64,000 nucleotides of DNA from Tangfeifania diversioriginum. GTDB lineage: Bacteria; Bacteroidota; Bacteroidia; Bacteroidales; Prolixibacteraceae. The notes beneath the pieces are model-generated. The model did no database searches. It was not told the DNA's origin and saw only the letters and a program-made list of their open reading frames with translations. The DNA is taken from positions 47,856 through 111,855 of the forward strand of contig CAMCBW010000014.1 in assembly GCA_945873105.1 (NCBI GenBank), in the 5' to 3' direction. Positions 10,155 through 18,816 of the stretch are shown piece by piece (position 1 is the stretch's first letter; each line of letters opens with the position of its first letter). The position numbers and the translations under genes are program-made.

Positions 10155-11498
10155 TTACAATTTCATCTCCCATCCCTTTTCGTAACTTCTGCTCCATAAT
10201 TTGGTAGCCTCGTGGTCTTTTAATATATGGCCATTGTTAGAATCAATATTCAAACTTCGCCCGACCCTTTGTGAAATATTACCCAGTTGAACCAGTAACG
10301 TACTCTTGTGACCAGATTCAACATCCGAATGTAGTTTTGCTCCATTGACAATGCCGTCAAACATATTTAAGATATGCAGGGCATCCACCTGTTCTGATGG
10401 ATTGGAAAGATCACGCGGATCTATCTTTTGTTGCTCTTTTACCTGCTTGACAATTTTTCCCTGAAGGTCAAAAATGGTATAGCTGTTTCCACTGGGAATC
10501 ATCAGACTTCCTTTCTCTCCATAAAAGATGACTCCTACAGAAGTTCCTTCTATTGGAGTTCCATTGCAACTTCTTCCTTCCCATGACATGGATACACCTT
10601 CGGCAAAATCGAGATTGATTACCTGCGTATCAGGGGTCTCCCAATCGTCGGTGTAGCGGAATCGTCCTCCATTTGAACTTACCCTCACTGGAAAGTCCAC
10701 CCCCATACCCCAACGCAACAAATCGATCATATGAGTTCCGTTATTCAATGCTTCTCCCGTTCCCCAATGCCAGAACCAGTGCCAGTTGTAGTGGATATAA
10801 TTGTCCTTGAACGCTCTTCTTGGAGCAGGACCCTGCCATAAGTCCCAATTGAGCCATTCCGGAGCCGCTGTTATTTGCCCTGTTCCAATTGAGGCGCGGT
10901 TGTTGGTATACCATCCTTTCCCAAAATAGGTTTTACCAATTGCACCGCTTTTCAGCTCCTCAATTCCTTTGACAACATTGGGCCAGGAGCGGCGCTGATT
11001 ACCCATCTGAACCACTTTGTTGTATTTTTTTGCCGCCTCAACCAAAATCTCCCCTTCCCGGGGATTGTGGCTACATGGTTTTTCCACATAAACATGCTTC
11101 CCTGCCTGCAAGGCCAAAAGTGAAGCCGGGGCATGCCAGTGATCGGGAGCAGCTACCACCATTACATCAATATCTTTACTCTCCAGCGACTTGCGAAAAT
11201 CACCAAAACCAGATGGAATCATTTCCTGCCTATCCTTCAAAGCATTGATGCAGTTGGTGATCGCCCTGGAATCAACGTCGCAAATGTGCGCTACTTCACA
11301 ATTCTCCTGAATGGCAAAATTTCTTGCCAGCGCCTTTCCCCTTGAATTAACACCCATCATGGAGACCACAATTTTCTTGTTCGCTCCAACAATGCGTGCA
11401 TAGCTTTTTGCACTAAATCCTGGCAATACTCCTCCAAAGGAGATTGAGGCTGCCCCTACAACCGATTTTTTAACAAAATTTCTTCGTGACTTCTCCAT
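10155..11498 (-). CDS. Tat-exported Gfo/Idh/MocA family oxidoreductase
   Basis: A 447-residue NAD(P)-dependent sugar or cyclitol dehydrogenase-like protein. The start chosen is the ATG at 11498. The longer TTG start at 11513 would add five residues before the Tat signal. The N-terminus MEKSRRNFVKKS carries twin arginines and a hydrophobic stretch, so the protein should be exported folded with its cofactor. A Rossmann segment 'KIVVSMMGVNSRGKALARNF' follows, then the family motif 'HVYVEKPCSHNP' with the conserved Glu-Lys-Pro. The C-terminal alpha/beta domain contains 'NNGTHMIDLLRWGM'. The substrate cannot be told. Members with this architecture in Bacteroidota often sit near glycan degradation genes. 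A second such gene lies 176 bp upstream in the same direction, so they may form an operon. Confidence 0.88.
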   Translation of the reverse strand: MEKSRRNFVKKSVVGAASISFGGVLPGFSAKSYARIVGANKKIVVSMMGVNSRGKALARNFAIQENCEVAHICDVDSRAITNCINALKDRQEMIPSGFGDFRKSLESKDIDVMVVAAPDHWHAPASLLALQAGKHVYVEKPCSHNPREGEILVEAAKKYNKVVQMGNQRRSWPNVVKGIEELKSGAIGKTYFGKGWYTNNRASIGTGQITAAPEWLNWDLWQGPAPRRAFKDNYIHYNWHWFWHWGTGEALNNGTHMIDLLRWGMGVDFPVRVSSNGGRFRYTDDWETPDTQVINLDFAEGVSMSWEGRSCNGTPIEGTSVGVIFYGEKGSLMIPSGNSYTIFDLQGKIVKQVKEQQKIDPRDLSNPSEQVDALHILNMFDGIVNGAKLHSDVESGHKSTLLVQLGNISQRVGRSLNIDSNNGHILKDHEATKLWSRSYEKGWEMKL

Positions 11499-11674
11499 GG
11501 AATGACTTTTCAAAGTATTGGATTTATTACTTTTTATAGCTTTATATTGGTTGTTTTCTTTACTTAACCTTCAGCTTCGAACCTAAAAAACCCAGAATTC
11601 ATGGTATTAAAAGAACAACTACCTCTGGACATTTCAGAGTAAGCTAATGCGTGATTGTGAAATTCAGATTGCTT

Positions 11675-12709
11675 TTAGTGTCCTCCATTCTTTTCGTAAG
11701 CCAACTTCCAAACAGTAGAAAGTTCAACAGGAATACCACTCCTGGCTTTGCTAAGCTCTGCTGCTTCCATAAAAGCGAGAATTTCCAAAGTCTCTTCTGA
11801 CTTTACCGGAACTACACCTGACTCGAAAAAACGTATAATCTGAACGAGAAGCGGGTTATACCCTGAATAACCGCCCAATGGCAGGATTCCCTTCTCTCCA
11901 AACACTATACCGCCATAATCCCCTTTCCCACTCCTTATACCCCTGAACGATCCAATGCGGCCATCCACCCATGTGCCAGTAACCAAGTCTGTTTCATCAT
12001 TTGACACCCGTACAACACTAGCACAACCAGTTCCCATAATTGCGAAAAGGGTTTCCACCCCATGAATACCATACCAGAAGAGATCAGGATGGGTTTTCTC
12101 AAGTTTGGCCGGACTAAAGGTAAAAGCTCCAGTAATGGCTCCAATTCTCCCACTCAAAATCTCCTCTATACCAGTTATGTACCGCAACGAAGAGCTGGAA
12201 AAAATGGGCACCTTGAATTTCCTGGCAGTTTCGTAAAGGATGATCGCATCTGCAAGGGATGCTGTAACCGGCTTGTCCACAAACATCATCTTGCCCGCTT
12301 TAATAACCTCCAATGCCTGTTCAAGATGCAATCTGCCATCGTTGGTCTCCAACATAACAAAATCCACCTTCGTCAGAAGTTCTGCAATTGAATCCACAAT
12401 CTCAACTTCAAATTTTTGCACCTCTGCCGTATACCCAGGTATACGTTCACTGCTGCTAACAATATCCCTGCTTCCGTATGGAAAGGCAGCCACAACTTTA
12501 AAACCATGAAAAACCTCCGAAGCATCTTTTGCATTCAAGGCTTTGGTAAAAGCAATACTATGTGAGGTATCCAAACCAATGATTCCTATTCTCTTTCCAG
12601 ACTGCTGAAAAGAGGGAAGAGAGGCTTGCGCCAAAGTGCCTGCCATACTCACTCCAACACAGGTAAGGAGCGTATTCTGAACAAATTCTCTGCGTCGGAT
12701 TGTTTGCAT
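11675..12709 (-). CDS. Gfo/Idh/MocA family oxidoreductase with N-terminal export signal
   Basis: 344 residues from the ATG at 12709. The TTG at 12760 would add 17 residues that break the signal. The N-terminus 'MQTIRRREFVQNTLLTCVGV' has an arginine-rich start and a hydrophobic core, consistent with a Tat signal. The Rossmann motif appears as 'RIGIIGLDTSHSIAFTKAL', and the catalytic-region motif is 'MMFVDKPVTAS' (Asp-Lys-Pro in place of the usual Glu-Lys-Pro). 'LFWYGIHGVETLFAIMG' marks the C-terminal domain. It is probably a periplasmic sugar oxidoreductase, and the substrate is unknown. It differs clearly from its downstream neighbour in sequence, so this is not a tandem duplication. Confidence 0.85.
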   Translation of the reverse strand: MQTIRRREFVQNTLLTCVGVSMAGTLAQASLPSFQQSGKRIGIIGLDTSHSIAFTKALNAKDASEVFHGFKVVAAFPYGSRDIVSSSERIPGYTAEVQKFEVEIVDSIAELLTKVDFVMLETNDGRLHLEQALEVIKAGKMMFVDKPVTASLADAIILYETARKFKVPIFSSSSLRYITGIEEILSGRIGAITGAFTFSPAKLEKTHPDLFWYGIHGVETLFAIMGTGCASVVRVSNDETDLVTGTWVDGRIGSFRGIRSGKGDYGGIVFGEKGILPLGGYSGYNPLLVQIIRFFESGVVPVKSEETLEILAFMEAAELSKARSGIPVELSTVWKLAYEKNGGH

Positions 12710-13921
12710 AAGATTAGTTTGTAAAAGAATTATAAAATATAAAGCAGAAAATTGGTACAATCAAAAAAGCTACAAGACTCCATAGGAAATCAAATCACAC
12801 ATGAAAATAGCCAATAAGAATTCAAGGTAAAGGATTCTGCAAAAAGTAAGCATCAACCTTATCAAATGTAATCACAATTTCACATTTAACGAGTTACATA
12901 TAACCAAAATTTAGCCAATTTCTTGCATATCACTACTTGATCGAATAACCAATGGGAACCATTCGTGAGCAAAAATAAATCTTACACTTGGCTCCTGCCA
13001 CAGATAAAATTGTCCCACCTCTTAAGCGATGGTATTGCCAAATAACCATAATTGTACAATTGGTGATTCAAACTTCTCAAACAAACATTTCATTTATATA
13101 TAATACTGCATTATACTTATTATCTTTTGTTTATGCATATTCATAAATTAAATCCCTATAAACTGGAACTACAGCAGAAATATATAATTTCTTTGTTTAT
13201 ATATATTGTATTAATAACTTCTTTTATTGATATTTAATTGAGAAAATTTTATTACATTTGCTTCATAAAATGTCCTCTCCATTTAATAATGCCATCAACA
13301 GCAACAACATGAAAATTATTTGAACTTGTCTTCAACTCATCAACAATAATGGATCTTTTGGAAAAAATTGATTTCTACCTTCCAATATAGTGCGGATCTC
13401 TTCTAAAATACCGTTATCTGAAGAGAACTCTAAATCCAGGTTAGCCAGTTTGCAGAAAAATGAAGAGGGTGATAGGAAATTGTGCGGTTAATTGACTTTT
13501 AACCAGAATAAATACTGTTTTTAAGGAAAATACATTAGATAATCATGGCGTTTCCAAGCAAAATTACGTCAGGAAAGGAAATTTGAGAAGTTTAAATGGG
13601 CGGCTTATTCAAAAAGAAGGCAAAATTGGCCCATTGAATCTATCAATTTGGTTGTAGCGAAATGGAAGTGAAAACCTCAATAACCTCCTGAGAATTTAAT
13701 AATTGAAGGAATAGCTGTCCCGGAATGAAAATATTGGAATCCTGGAATCTCCCGGCAACTTAAGGTTTATTGAAAATATAAGAACTCAAAATATAAATTC
13801 AATTTATTTAGGCTGAGATATGAGTCTAATATGGCTATAATATGACTGAGATATGAGTGTGATTAAATGATAGGAGTAAGCCAAAGCGATAATCACCCCT
13901 AAACAAGAACATGCTATTGAT
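12710..13921. other. 1.2 kb gene-free, AT-rich region
   Basis: No ORF here has a protein-like sequence over a useful length. A plus-strand TACATTTG at 13253-13260 matches the -7 consensus, with only short, quickly terminated reading frames after it (for example ATG at 13350 and at 13545). Around 13590-13665 a frame reads 'KWAAYSKRRQNWPIESINLV' before a stop. This looks like a scrap of coding sequence, but I cannot assign it. A 13-bp direct repeat CTGAGATATGAGT occurs at 13813 and 13846. The rest shows nothing I can support. Confidence 0.4.
12863..12870 (-). promoter_or_regulatory. Possible -7 box for the oxidoreductase pair
   Basis: On the minus strand this reads TACATTTG, a full match to TAnnTTTG, about 154 bp upstream of the ATG at 12709. 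No clear -33 TTTG lies at 19-21 bp, so the call is weak. Confidence 0.3.
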
Positions 13922-14683
13922 TTAGTGAGACTTAGACTTTGGGTTTTTTTTCTCCAAAGCTCCCATAACCTGACTTTCCATCGATCTTATTTTTTGAAGC
14001 CTCTGTTTATCAATAGATTTTCGTTTTCGTTTCACAGCCTCAGAGATCAAGGATTTTAAATCCAACCTGAAAGATACATAATAACCTCTGGTTTGCTGGG
14101 CGTAATAGACCAATCCCCAATTGTCCTGAAGTTCTCGCTTGATTTTCAATGTTTGGTAATCCTGGGAATAAAACCTCATTCTTTCAGACAATTCAGACAG
14201 CTCTTTTACCGCTCTTACCTTGCCATCCATTCGTGCCCACAATAGTTTGTTATCTGCCTTTTGAAAAGTCTTGTTACCAGCTATAGATTTCAATGCATGG
14301 TAAGCCAGAAAACATGCTTTTTCAAAATCGGTTTTTTCAAGGTTATTAAACTCTGAATAGAGATTCCGTTCAATTCCTGTCATGGGTGAATTTTGATAGC
14401 GAGCGTAGAGCACCTTTCCAAGTCTTAGATTCTCTTCACGGTTGAGCAGCTGAAAACCTAGCCAATCACAAGTCTCCTTGTATTTATCCTTTTCAGATCC
14501 CTTACTTAATTTTACAAAGTAGGCATACAGGGAGTAATAGTAAATGTTCCTGATTGAAAGTCTGGTATCATCAAGAAATCCTGCAAGCAATTGAATGGGT
14601 ATATTCAGATATTCGGCTTTGGGCAAGATAATGCTTTTATCAGAGCTGCTTTTCGGTGCGGTAGCCAATAAATTTTTAAACAT
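13922..14683 (-). CDS. Hypothetical protein
   Basis: 253 residues from the ATG at 14683. The TTG at 14731 would add 16 residues of unlike character. I do not recognise a family. The N-terminus 'MFKNLLATAPKSSSDKSIIL' is followed by 'LLAGFLDDTRLSIRNIYYYS' and a mostly helical middle rich in Lys, Leu and Tyr ('DFEKACFLAYHALKSIAG'). The C-terminal tail is strongly basic ('SEAVKRKRKSIDKQRLQK'). There is no signal peptide or membrane segment, so it is likely cytoplasmic. The basic tail could contact nucleic acid, but that is speculation. It is alone, with the 1.2 kb gene-free region downstream and tRNA-Cys upstream. Confidence 0.65.
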   Translation of the reverse strand: MFKNLLATAPKSSSDKSIILPKAEYLNIPIQLLAGFLDDTRLSIRNIYYYSLYAYFVKLSKGSEKDKYKETCDWLGFQLLNREENLRLGKVLYARYQNSPMTGIERNLYSEFNNLEKTDFEKACFLAYHALKSIAGNKTFQKADNKLLWARMDGKVRAVKELSELSERMRFYSQDYQTLKIKRELQDNWGLVYYAQQTRGYYVSFRLDLKSLISEAVKRKRKSIDKQRLQKIRSMESQVMGALEKKNPKSKSH

Positions 14684-14773
14684 AAAAGTTGATTTGTTGG
14701 TGCACAAAAAAGAAAATCGTCTGAAAATCAACGTATTGAAATTTCAGACGATTCCACTAAATACAATACATTG

Positions 14774-14844
14774 AGGTCGATGGCGGATTCGAACCGCCGT
14801 ACACGGTTTTGCAGACCGCTGCCTAACCACTCGGCCAACCGACC
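14774..14844 (-). tRNA. tRNA-Cys (GCA anticodon)
   Basis: The minus strand folds into a complete cloverleaf of 71 nt. The acceptor arm GGTCGGT pairs with ATCGACC along all seven positions (one G-T pair). The anticodon loop is CTGCAAA with anticodon GCA, and the T-arm reads GGCGGTTCGAATCCGCC. The unpaired base after the acceptor arm is T, the discriminator expected for tRNA-Cys. CCA is not encoded. Confidence 0.96.
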
Positions 14845-14909
14845 TTTTTCAGGGTGCAAATATAGAGATTTTTCTCAGGTGAGAAAACCTGTCAAAGAAA
14901 AAAGAGGAT

Positions 14910-15260
14910 TCAACCTTCCATTGAAACACTAACGGCCCTTATATGTCCTCCCATCGGAGGTCTTTTTTTCGAGATTTTCACAACAACTTTGCCAACATTT
15001 GTGAATTCTTTGTGAATTCTACCTAATATTCTTCCTGCAACATGTTCGAGCAGATGTGAACGCTGGTTCATCTCTTCCTGGACCAATCGGTAAACCAACT
15101 CATAATTCAATGCGTCAGAGAGCTGATCACTTTGTGCCGCAGCTTCACAATCTGTGACAATGGAAATGTTCACTTCAAAACTGTTCCCAACGATCCGCTC
15201 ACTTTTAAAGTAGCCATGGTAAGCATAAAACTCCATCCCTTCCAGTTCAATCATTCCCAT
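14910..15260 (-). CDS. folB: Dihydroneopterin aldolase FolB
   Basis: 116 residues, the normal length for the family. It converts 7,8-dihydroneopterin to 6-hydroxymethyl-7,8-dihydropterin and glycolaldehyde in folate synthesis, in the cytoplasm as an oligomer. Visible motifs are 'IELEGMEFYAYHGYF' near the N-terminus (substrate-binding Glu and the conserved YHG), 'ALNYELVYRLVQEEM' with the central Tyr, 'LLEHVAGRI' and the conserved Lys in 'KVVVKISKKRPPMGG'. The start is the ATG at 15260. The gene is divergent from glnS, and other folate genes are not in the window. Confidence 0.93.
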   Translation of the reverse strand: MGMIELEGMEFYAYHGYFKSERIVGNSFEVNISIVTDCEAAAQSDQLSDALNYELVYRLVQEEMNQRSHLLEHVAGRILGRIHKEFTNVGKVVVKISKKRPPMGGHIRAVSVSMEG

Positions 15261-15280
15261 ATGGTGAATTTTAAGAAGAT

Positions 15281-15288
15281 CAAATTTA
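15281..15288 (-). promoter_or_regulatory. -7 box for folB
   Basis: Minus-strand TAAATTTG fully matches TAnnTTTG, 21 bp upstream of the folB ATG. It would give a very short leader. No TTTG is seen at the ideal -33 distance. Confidence 0.4.
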
Positions 15289-15337
15289 ACTCATTTTTTA
15301 ATCCTATTTTTTTCTTCCTTGTATAAACAACTCTTGT

Positions 15338-15345
15338 TACCTTTG
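15338..15345 (+). promoter_or_regulatory. -7 box for glnS
   Basis: TACCTTTG matches TAnnTTTG, with a TTG at 15319-15321 as an imperfect -33 element (16 bp spacer). It predicts a leader of ~160 nt for glnS that includes an AGTGCCTG/AGTGAACTA repeat fragment. Confidence 0.45.
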
Positions 15346-15348
15346 CGG

Positions 15349-15386
15349 GAAGTGCCTGCAGTGACAATAGTGAACTAAAGTGACTA
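15349..15386 (+). repeat. Partial AGTGCCTA-family repeat in the glnS leader
   Basis: AAGTGCCTGCAGTGACAATA followed by AGTGAACTA and AAGTGACTA units is a degraded single arm of the inverted repeat found intact at 17184-17299, 46729-46848 and 50520-50699. The matching inverted arm is absent here. Confidence 0.6.
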
Positions 15387-15509
15387 AAATTAAAAACTAC
15401 CGGCATTCGAATAAATCGGGTACTTTGAGAAGCTCTCCAGACGTTTCAATTCACCATAGGAACTTCAGGCTTTGTAGTACAAGGAAATAAAAATATTAAA
15501 ATAGTCATC

Positions 15510-17174
15510 ATGGATCCAATCGTTCCAAAGAATTTCATTCAACAGCAGATCGTTGATGATCTGGCAGCCGGCAAAAATGACAAAAGAGTTCACACCAGGT
15601 TTCCACCTGAACCCAACGGATATTTACACATTGGTCATGCCAAATCCATTTGTTTGAACTTTGGTACGGCCAAGCTTTTTGGAGGTAAGACCAACCTCCG
15701 TTTCGATGATACCAATCCTGCCAAAGAGGAGACAGAGTATGTTGATTCAATCATGGAGGATGTAAAGTGGTTGGGATTTGATTGGGAGGACCGCCTCTAT
15801 TATGCCTCAGATTATTTTGACAAACTTTATGATTTTGCGGTTGAACTGATCAATAGAGGAAAAGCATACATCGATTTCCAAAGCCAGGAGGTTATTAGTG
15901 AACAACGTGGGACTCCAACCAGACCTGGTACAGAAAGCCCTACCCGGAATAGCGCTCCTGAGATCAACCTTCGGATTTTTGAAGATATGAAGTTGGGAAA
16001 ATACAATGAAGGCGACTGTGTCCTGAGGGCAAAGATTGACATGTCCTCTCCCAATATGCACCTTCGCGACCCTTTGATGTACCGGATCTTGAAACAGCCT
16101 CATCACCGGACCGGAGACAAATGGTGCATCTATCCAATGTATGATTATGCCCATGGTCAGTCTGATTTTTGGGAAGGAATTACGCACTCGATCTGTACAC
16201 TCGAGTTTGAAGTCCACCGGCCTCTGTATGATTGGTTTGTAGATGAACTCCAGGAGACTGATTACCGCCCCCGGCAAATTGAATTCTCCCGATTGAATAT
16301 TACCTCAACTGTAATGAGCAAACGTAAACTGCTCCAGTTGGTCAAAGAGGGATATGTTAAGGATTGGGACGATCCCAGAATGCCTACTATTTGTGGCCTT
16401 CGCCGCAGAGGATATACCCCTGAATCCATACGTAATTTCGCTGACATGGTGGGAATCACCAAAGTAGATGGGGTAACTGATGTTGCATTGCTGGAGTTTT
16501 GCATTCGGGAGGATCTGAACAAAAAGGCACAAAGGTTGATGTGTGTAACAGACCCCCTGAAGATTGTCCTAACCAACTATCCTGAGGATACCGTTGAAGA
16601 GGTTGATGCCGTCAACAATCCGGAGGATGAATCCATGGGCAAACGAAAAGTTCCCTTTTCCAAGGTGCTTTACATTGAGCAGGAGGATTTTATGGAAGAA
16701 CCCTCTTCCAAATTCTACAGACTTGCTCCAGGCAAGGAGGTCAGATTACGATATGCCTATTTCATCCGTTGTAACGAGGTCATCAAGGATTCTGAAGGCA
16801 ATATTGTTGAACTCCAATGTACCTATGATCCTGAAACCAAAGGCGGTAATGCTCCAGATGGCCGTAAGGTAAAGGCGACCCTTCACTGGGTCTCCTCCAA
16901 AGAAGCAGTCAACTGTGAAGTTCGGCTTTACGACCGTCTTTTCACCGATCCTGATCCGGATGGCCACAAAGAAAAAGATTTCCTGGAGTTTTTAAATCCT
17001 GAATCCTTGAAAACGCTTGGAAACTGCTATGTGGAGCCATTTATCAAAGATGCAAAGCCGCTTACCAATTACCAATTCGAAAGATTAGGATATTTCAATG
17101 TGGATCCAGACTCGAAACCAGAAAAATTGGTCTTTAACCGCACGGTATCCTTGAAAGATAATTCGAAGAAGTAG
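15510..17174 (+). CDS. glnS: Glutaminyl-tRNA synthetase
   Basis: 554 residues, the size of bacterial GlnRS. It charges tRNA-Gln with glutamine in the cytoplasm. The class I HIGH motif occurs as '[16 protein letters not shown]' at ~29-44, followed by the GlnRS/GluRS signature '[12 protein letters not shown]'. The KMSKS equivalent is '[12 protein letters not shown]' at ~270. The C-terminal half is the two-barrel anticodon-binding domain with '[20 protein letters not shown]'. 'DDTNPAKEE' and the overall form separate it from GluRS. Having GlnRS means the organism need not rely on the transamidation route for Gln-tRNA. It is convergent with the MATE gene downstream. Confidence 0.96.
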   Translation: MDPIVPKNFIQQQIVDDLAAGKNDKRVHTRFPPEPNGYLHIGHAKSICLNFGTAKLFGGKTNLRFDDTNPAKEETEYVDSIMEDVKWLGFDWEDRLYYASDYFDKLYDFAVELINRGKAYIDFQSQEVISEQRGTPTRPGTESPTRNSAPEINLRIFEDMKLGKYNEGDCVLRAKIDMSSPNMHLRDPLMYRILKQPHHRTGDKWCIYPMYDYAHGQSDFWEGITHSICTLEFEVHRPLYDWFVDELQETDYRPRQIEFSRLNITSTVMSKRKLLQLVKEGYVKDWDDPRMPTICGLRRRGYTPESIRNFADMVGITKVDGVTDVALLEFCIREDLNKKAQRLMCVTDPLKIVLTNYPEDTVEEVDAVNNPEDESMGKRKVPFSKVLYIEQEDFMEEPSSKFYRLAPGKEVRLRYAYFIRCNEVIKDSEGNIVELQCTYDPETKGGNAPDGRKVKATLHWVSSKEAVNCEVRLYDRLFTDPDPDGHKEKDFLEFLNPESLKTLGNCYVEPFIKDAKPLTNYQFERLGYFNVDPDSKPEKLVFNRTVSLKDNSKK

Positions 17175-17183
17175 CAGGACCTA

Positions 17184-17299
17184 AAGAGTTTAAAGTGATT
17201 AGAATGCCTAAAGTTTTAACTCAACAAAATTGATCTAATCTTGTTTAGGGCGAAATACTTTAGGCACTTTAGTTCACTTTAGGCACTCTAGGCACTTGT
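17184..17299. repeat. AGTGCCTA-family inverted repeat between glnS and the MATE gene
   Basis: The left arm is degraded (CCTAAAGAGTTTAAAGTGAT ... ATGCCTAAAGTTT). The right arm is well kept, with ACTTTAGGCACTTTAGTTCA then CTTTAGGCACTCTAGGCACTT. The arms are inverted around a ~45 bp spacer ending in GGGCGAAATACTTT. The right arm runs into the MATE gene and supplies its TAG stop codon and last codons. The position between convergent genes would suit a bidirectional terminator, although there is no T-run. Confidence 0.75.
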
Positions 17300-18643
17300 C
17301 TTGGCAACCAGTAATTTTTGAAGTTTGCGCCGTGTATATAAAAAAGTAAAAATCGCAGCACTCCAGTTGGCAAAAAAGATGCCCCACCATATCCCCTTGG
17401 TACCCCAATCCAGATAGAGGGCCAACAAAAGGAAGAGCGGCAGCGGAACCAAAAGTTGACGGTAAGTACCGACAAATATGGCATACAGTGGTTTCTTGAT
17501 TCCTTGCAGTGTTGACACTGAAATGTTCAGAAAAATATAGGCAAAGAAGAACAAGGTAGCTATGCTAAGATACTCTTTGCCAATCGATACAACATTGGGA
17601 TCAGCAGTAAATATTTTAATCAGTGGCTCCATAAATATTTTAACGCTGATGATTCCTGCCAGGATAATCAGCAAACCATATATAATGTTCAGCTTCCAGG
17701 AATCAAAAACCCTGTGGGGCAAACCCGCTCCAAAATTCTGTGCAGCAATAGTAAGCGCCGAGATATTAAGCCCCATGGTAGGAAGCAAGGCAAGCTGTTC
17801 TATCCTGGTGGCGATGCCATATGCCGCTACTGCTTCTTTCCCAAATTTTCCGGCAAAATAGGTGATCACAAAGATCCCAATGGCTACGGTAAGCATATTT
17901 AAACTAGCCGGAAATCCCTGCTTGAACAGGTCAATAAAATAACTCTTTTGTGGCACAAAATCCTGCCATTCGATTCCTGACATGATCTTTTTTTTCCGTA
18001 TCCGATGAACCAGGTAGAGGGAACCAAGAAATTGAATGATCACAGTTGAGAACCCAATTCCTCCAACTCCCATGGCAGGAACTCCTAATCCTCCATACAT
18101 GAACCAGGGATCCATCAAAACGTTTAGAAAAAATCCTCCAATCAAAAAATTCCGGTATGTTTTTGTATCACCTCTCGATGTGAGCATAGCGTTCAAAGCA
18201 CTGTTGAGCAAAAAGAAAAGGGTACCAGACAGGATGATATTCATGTAGGACGCAGCAATAGCGAGGTATTCATCTTTCGCCCCCAATAATTCCAAAAGAT
18301 GCGGTGCCATGATTACTCCCACAATTGTGAGCAAAAAAGCATTGAAAAATGATAAGGTAATGGATTGAGCCGCATACATTCCAGCCTTTCTAATGTCTCC
18401 TTCACCCAATGAAGAGGAAATAAGTGCTGTCGTTCCGGTTCCCATACCCATTCCAACAGAGAGAATGATAAAAAAGACCGGAAAAGAGAGTGACAATGCT
18501 GCCAAGGCCGTTGTTGAAACCAATCCTCCGTAATAGGTGTCCACCACATTAAATAAAGTATTGAATACCAGGCCTATACTAGATGGAAGTGCTATCGAAC
18601 GTATCAATTTGGGCAGAGGTGCAGTTGTAAAGTCTGTAGTCAT
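17288..18643 (-). CDS. MATE family multidrug/cation exporter
   Basis: 451 residues with about 12 membrane segments in two homologous halves. It begins at an ATG with 'MTTDFTTAPLPKLIRSIALP', the family's usual short cytoplasmic lead. Typical MATE features are 'NVVDTYYGGLVSTTALAALS', 'GTGTTALISSSLGEGDIRKA' and, in the second half, 'GIATRIEQLALLPTMGLNIS'. The family exports cationic compounds or drugs with Na+ or H+ at the inner membrane, and the substrate here is unknown. The last residues (KTSA) and the TAG stop are encoded inside an AGTGCCTA-family repeat, so the C-terminus was probably altered by that element. Confidence 0.9.
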   Translation of the reverse strand: MTTDFTTAPLPKLIRSIALPSSIGLVFNTLFNVVDTYYGGLVSTTALAALSLSFPVFFIILSVGMGMGTGTTALISSSLGEGDIRKAGMYAAQSITLSFFNAFLLTIVGVIMAPHLLELLGAKDEYLAIAASYMNIILSGTLFFLLNSALNAMLTSRGDTKTYRNFLIGGFFLNVLMDPWFMYGGLGVPAMGVGGIGFSTVIIQFLGSLYLVHRIRKKKIMSGIEWQDFVPQKSYFIDLFKQGFPASLNMLTVAIGIFVITYFAGKFGKEAVAAYGIATRIEQLALLPTMGLNISALTIAAQNFGAGLPHRVFDSWKLNIIYGLLIILAGIISVKIFMEPLIKIFTADPNVVSIGKEYLSIATLFFFAYIFLNISVSTLQGIKKPLYAIFVGTYRQLLVPLPLFLLLALYLDWGTKGIWWGIFFANWSAAIFTFLYTRRKLQKLLVAKTSA

Positions 18644-18763
18644 TGTTAAAACCTTCTCAAATCGGTGATTGTTTTATTAGTAGGATCATACGCACATTTT
18701 GAAATAAGGGTTCCCAGGTTGAATAAAAACTTTGGAAATCATCGGAATTAGCCAACAGATTAG

Positions 18764-18771
18764 TAATTTTG
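18764..18771 (+). promoter_or_regulatory. -7 box for malQ; excludes a TTG start
   Basis: TAATTTTG matches TAnnTTTG. The TTG codon at 18769 that would give the longest reading frame lies inside this box, so transcription should start after it. That favours the ATG at 18817, which has an AGAAAGGGGG run just upstream. A TTTG at 18731 is too far away (29 bp) to be an ideal -33 element. Confidence 0.45.
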
Positions 18772-18816
18772 AGCAAGCTGATCAGCTATCAACCTTACAT
18801 TAGAAAGGGGGAAAAA

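Noticed and set aside
13922..14683. Plasmid or phage replication protein
   Set aside because: The basic, helical protein invited the idea, but no motif supports it and the neighbours are ordinary chromosomal genes.
15261..15509. T-box riboswitch before glnS
   Set aside because: No specifier loop or T-box sequence is seen. The leader has a promoter box and a repeat fragment only.
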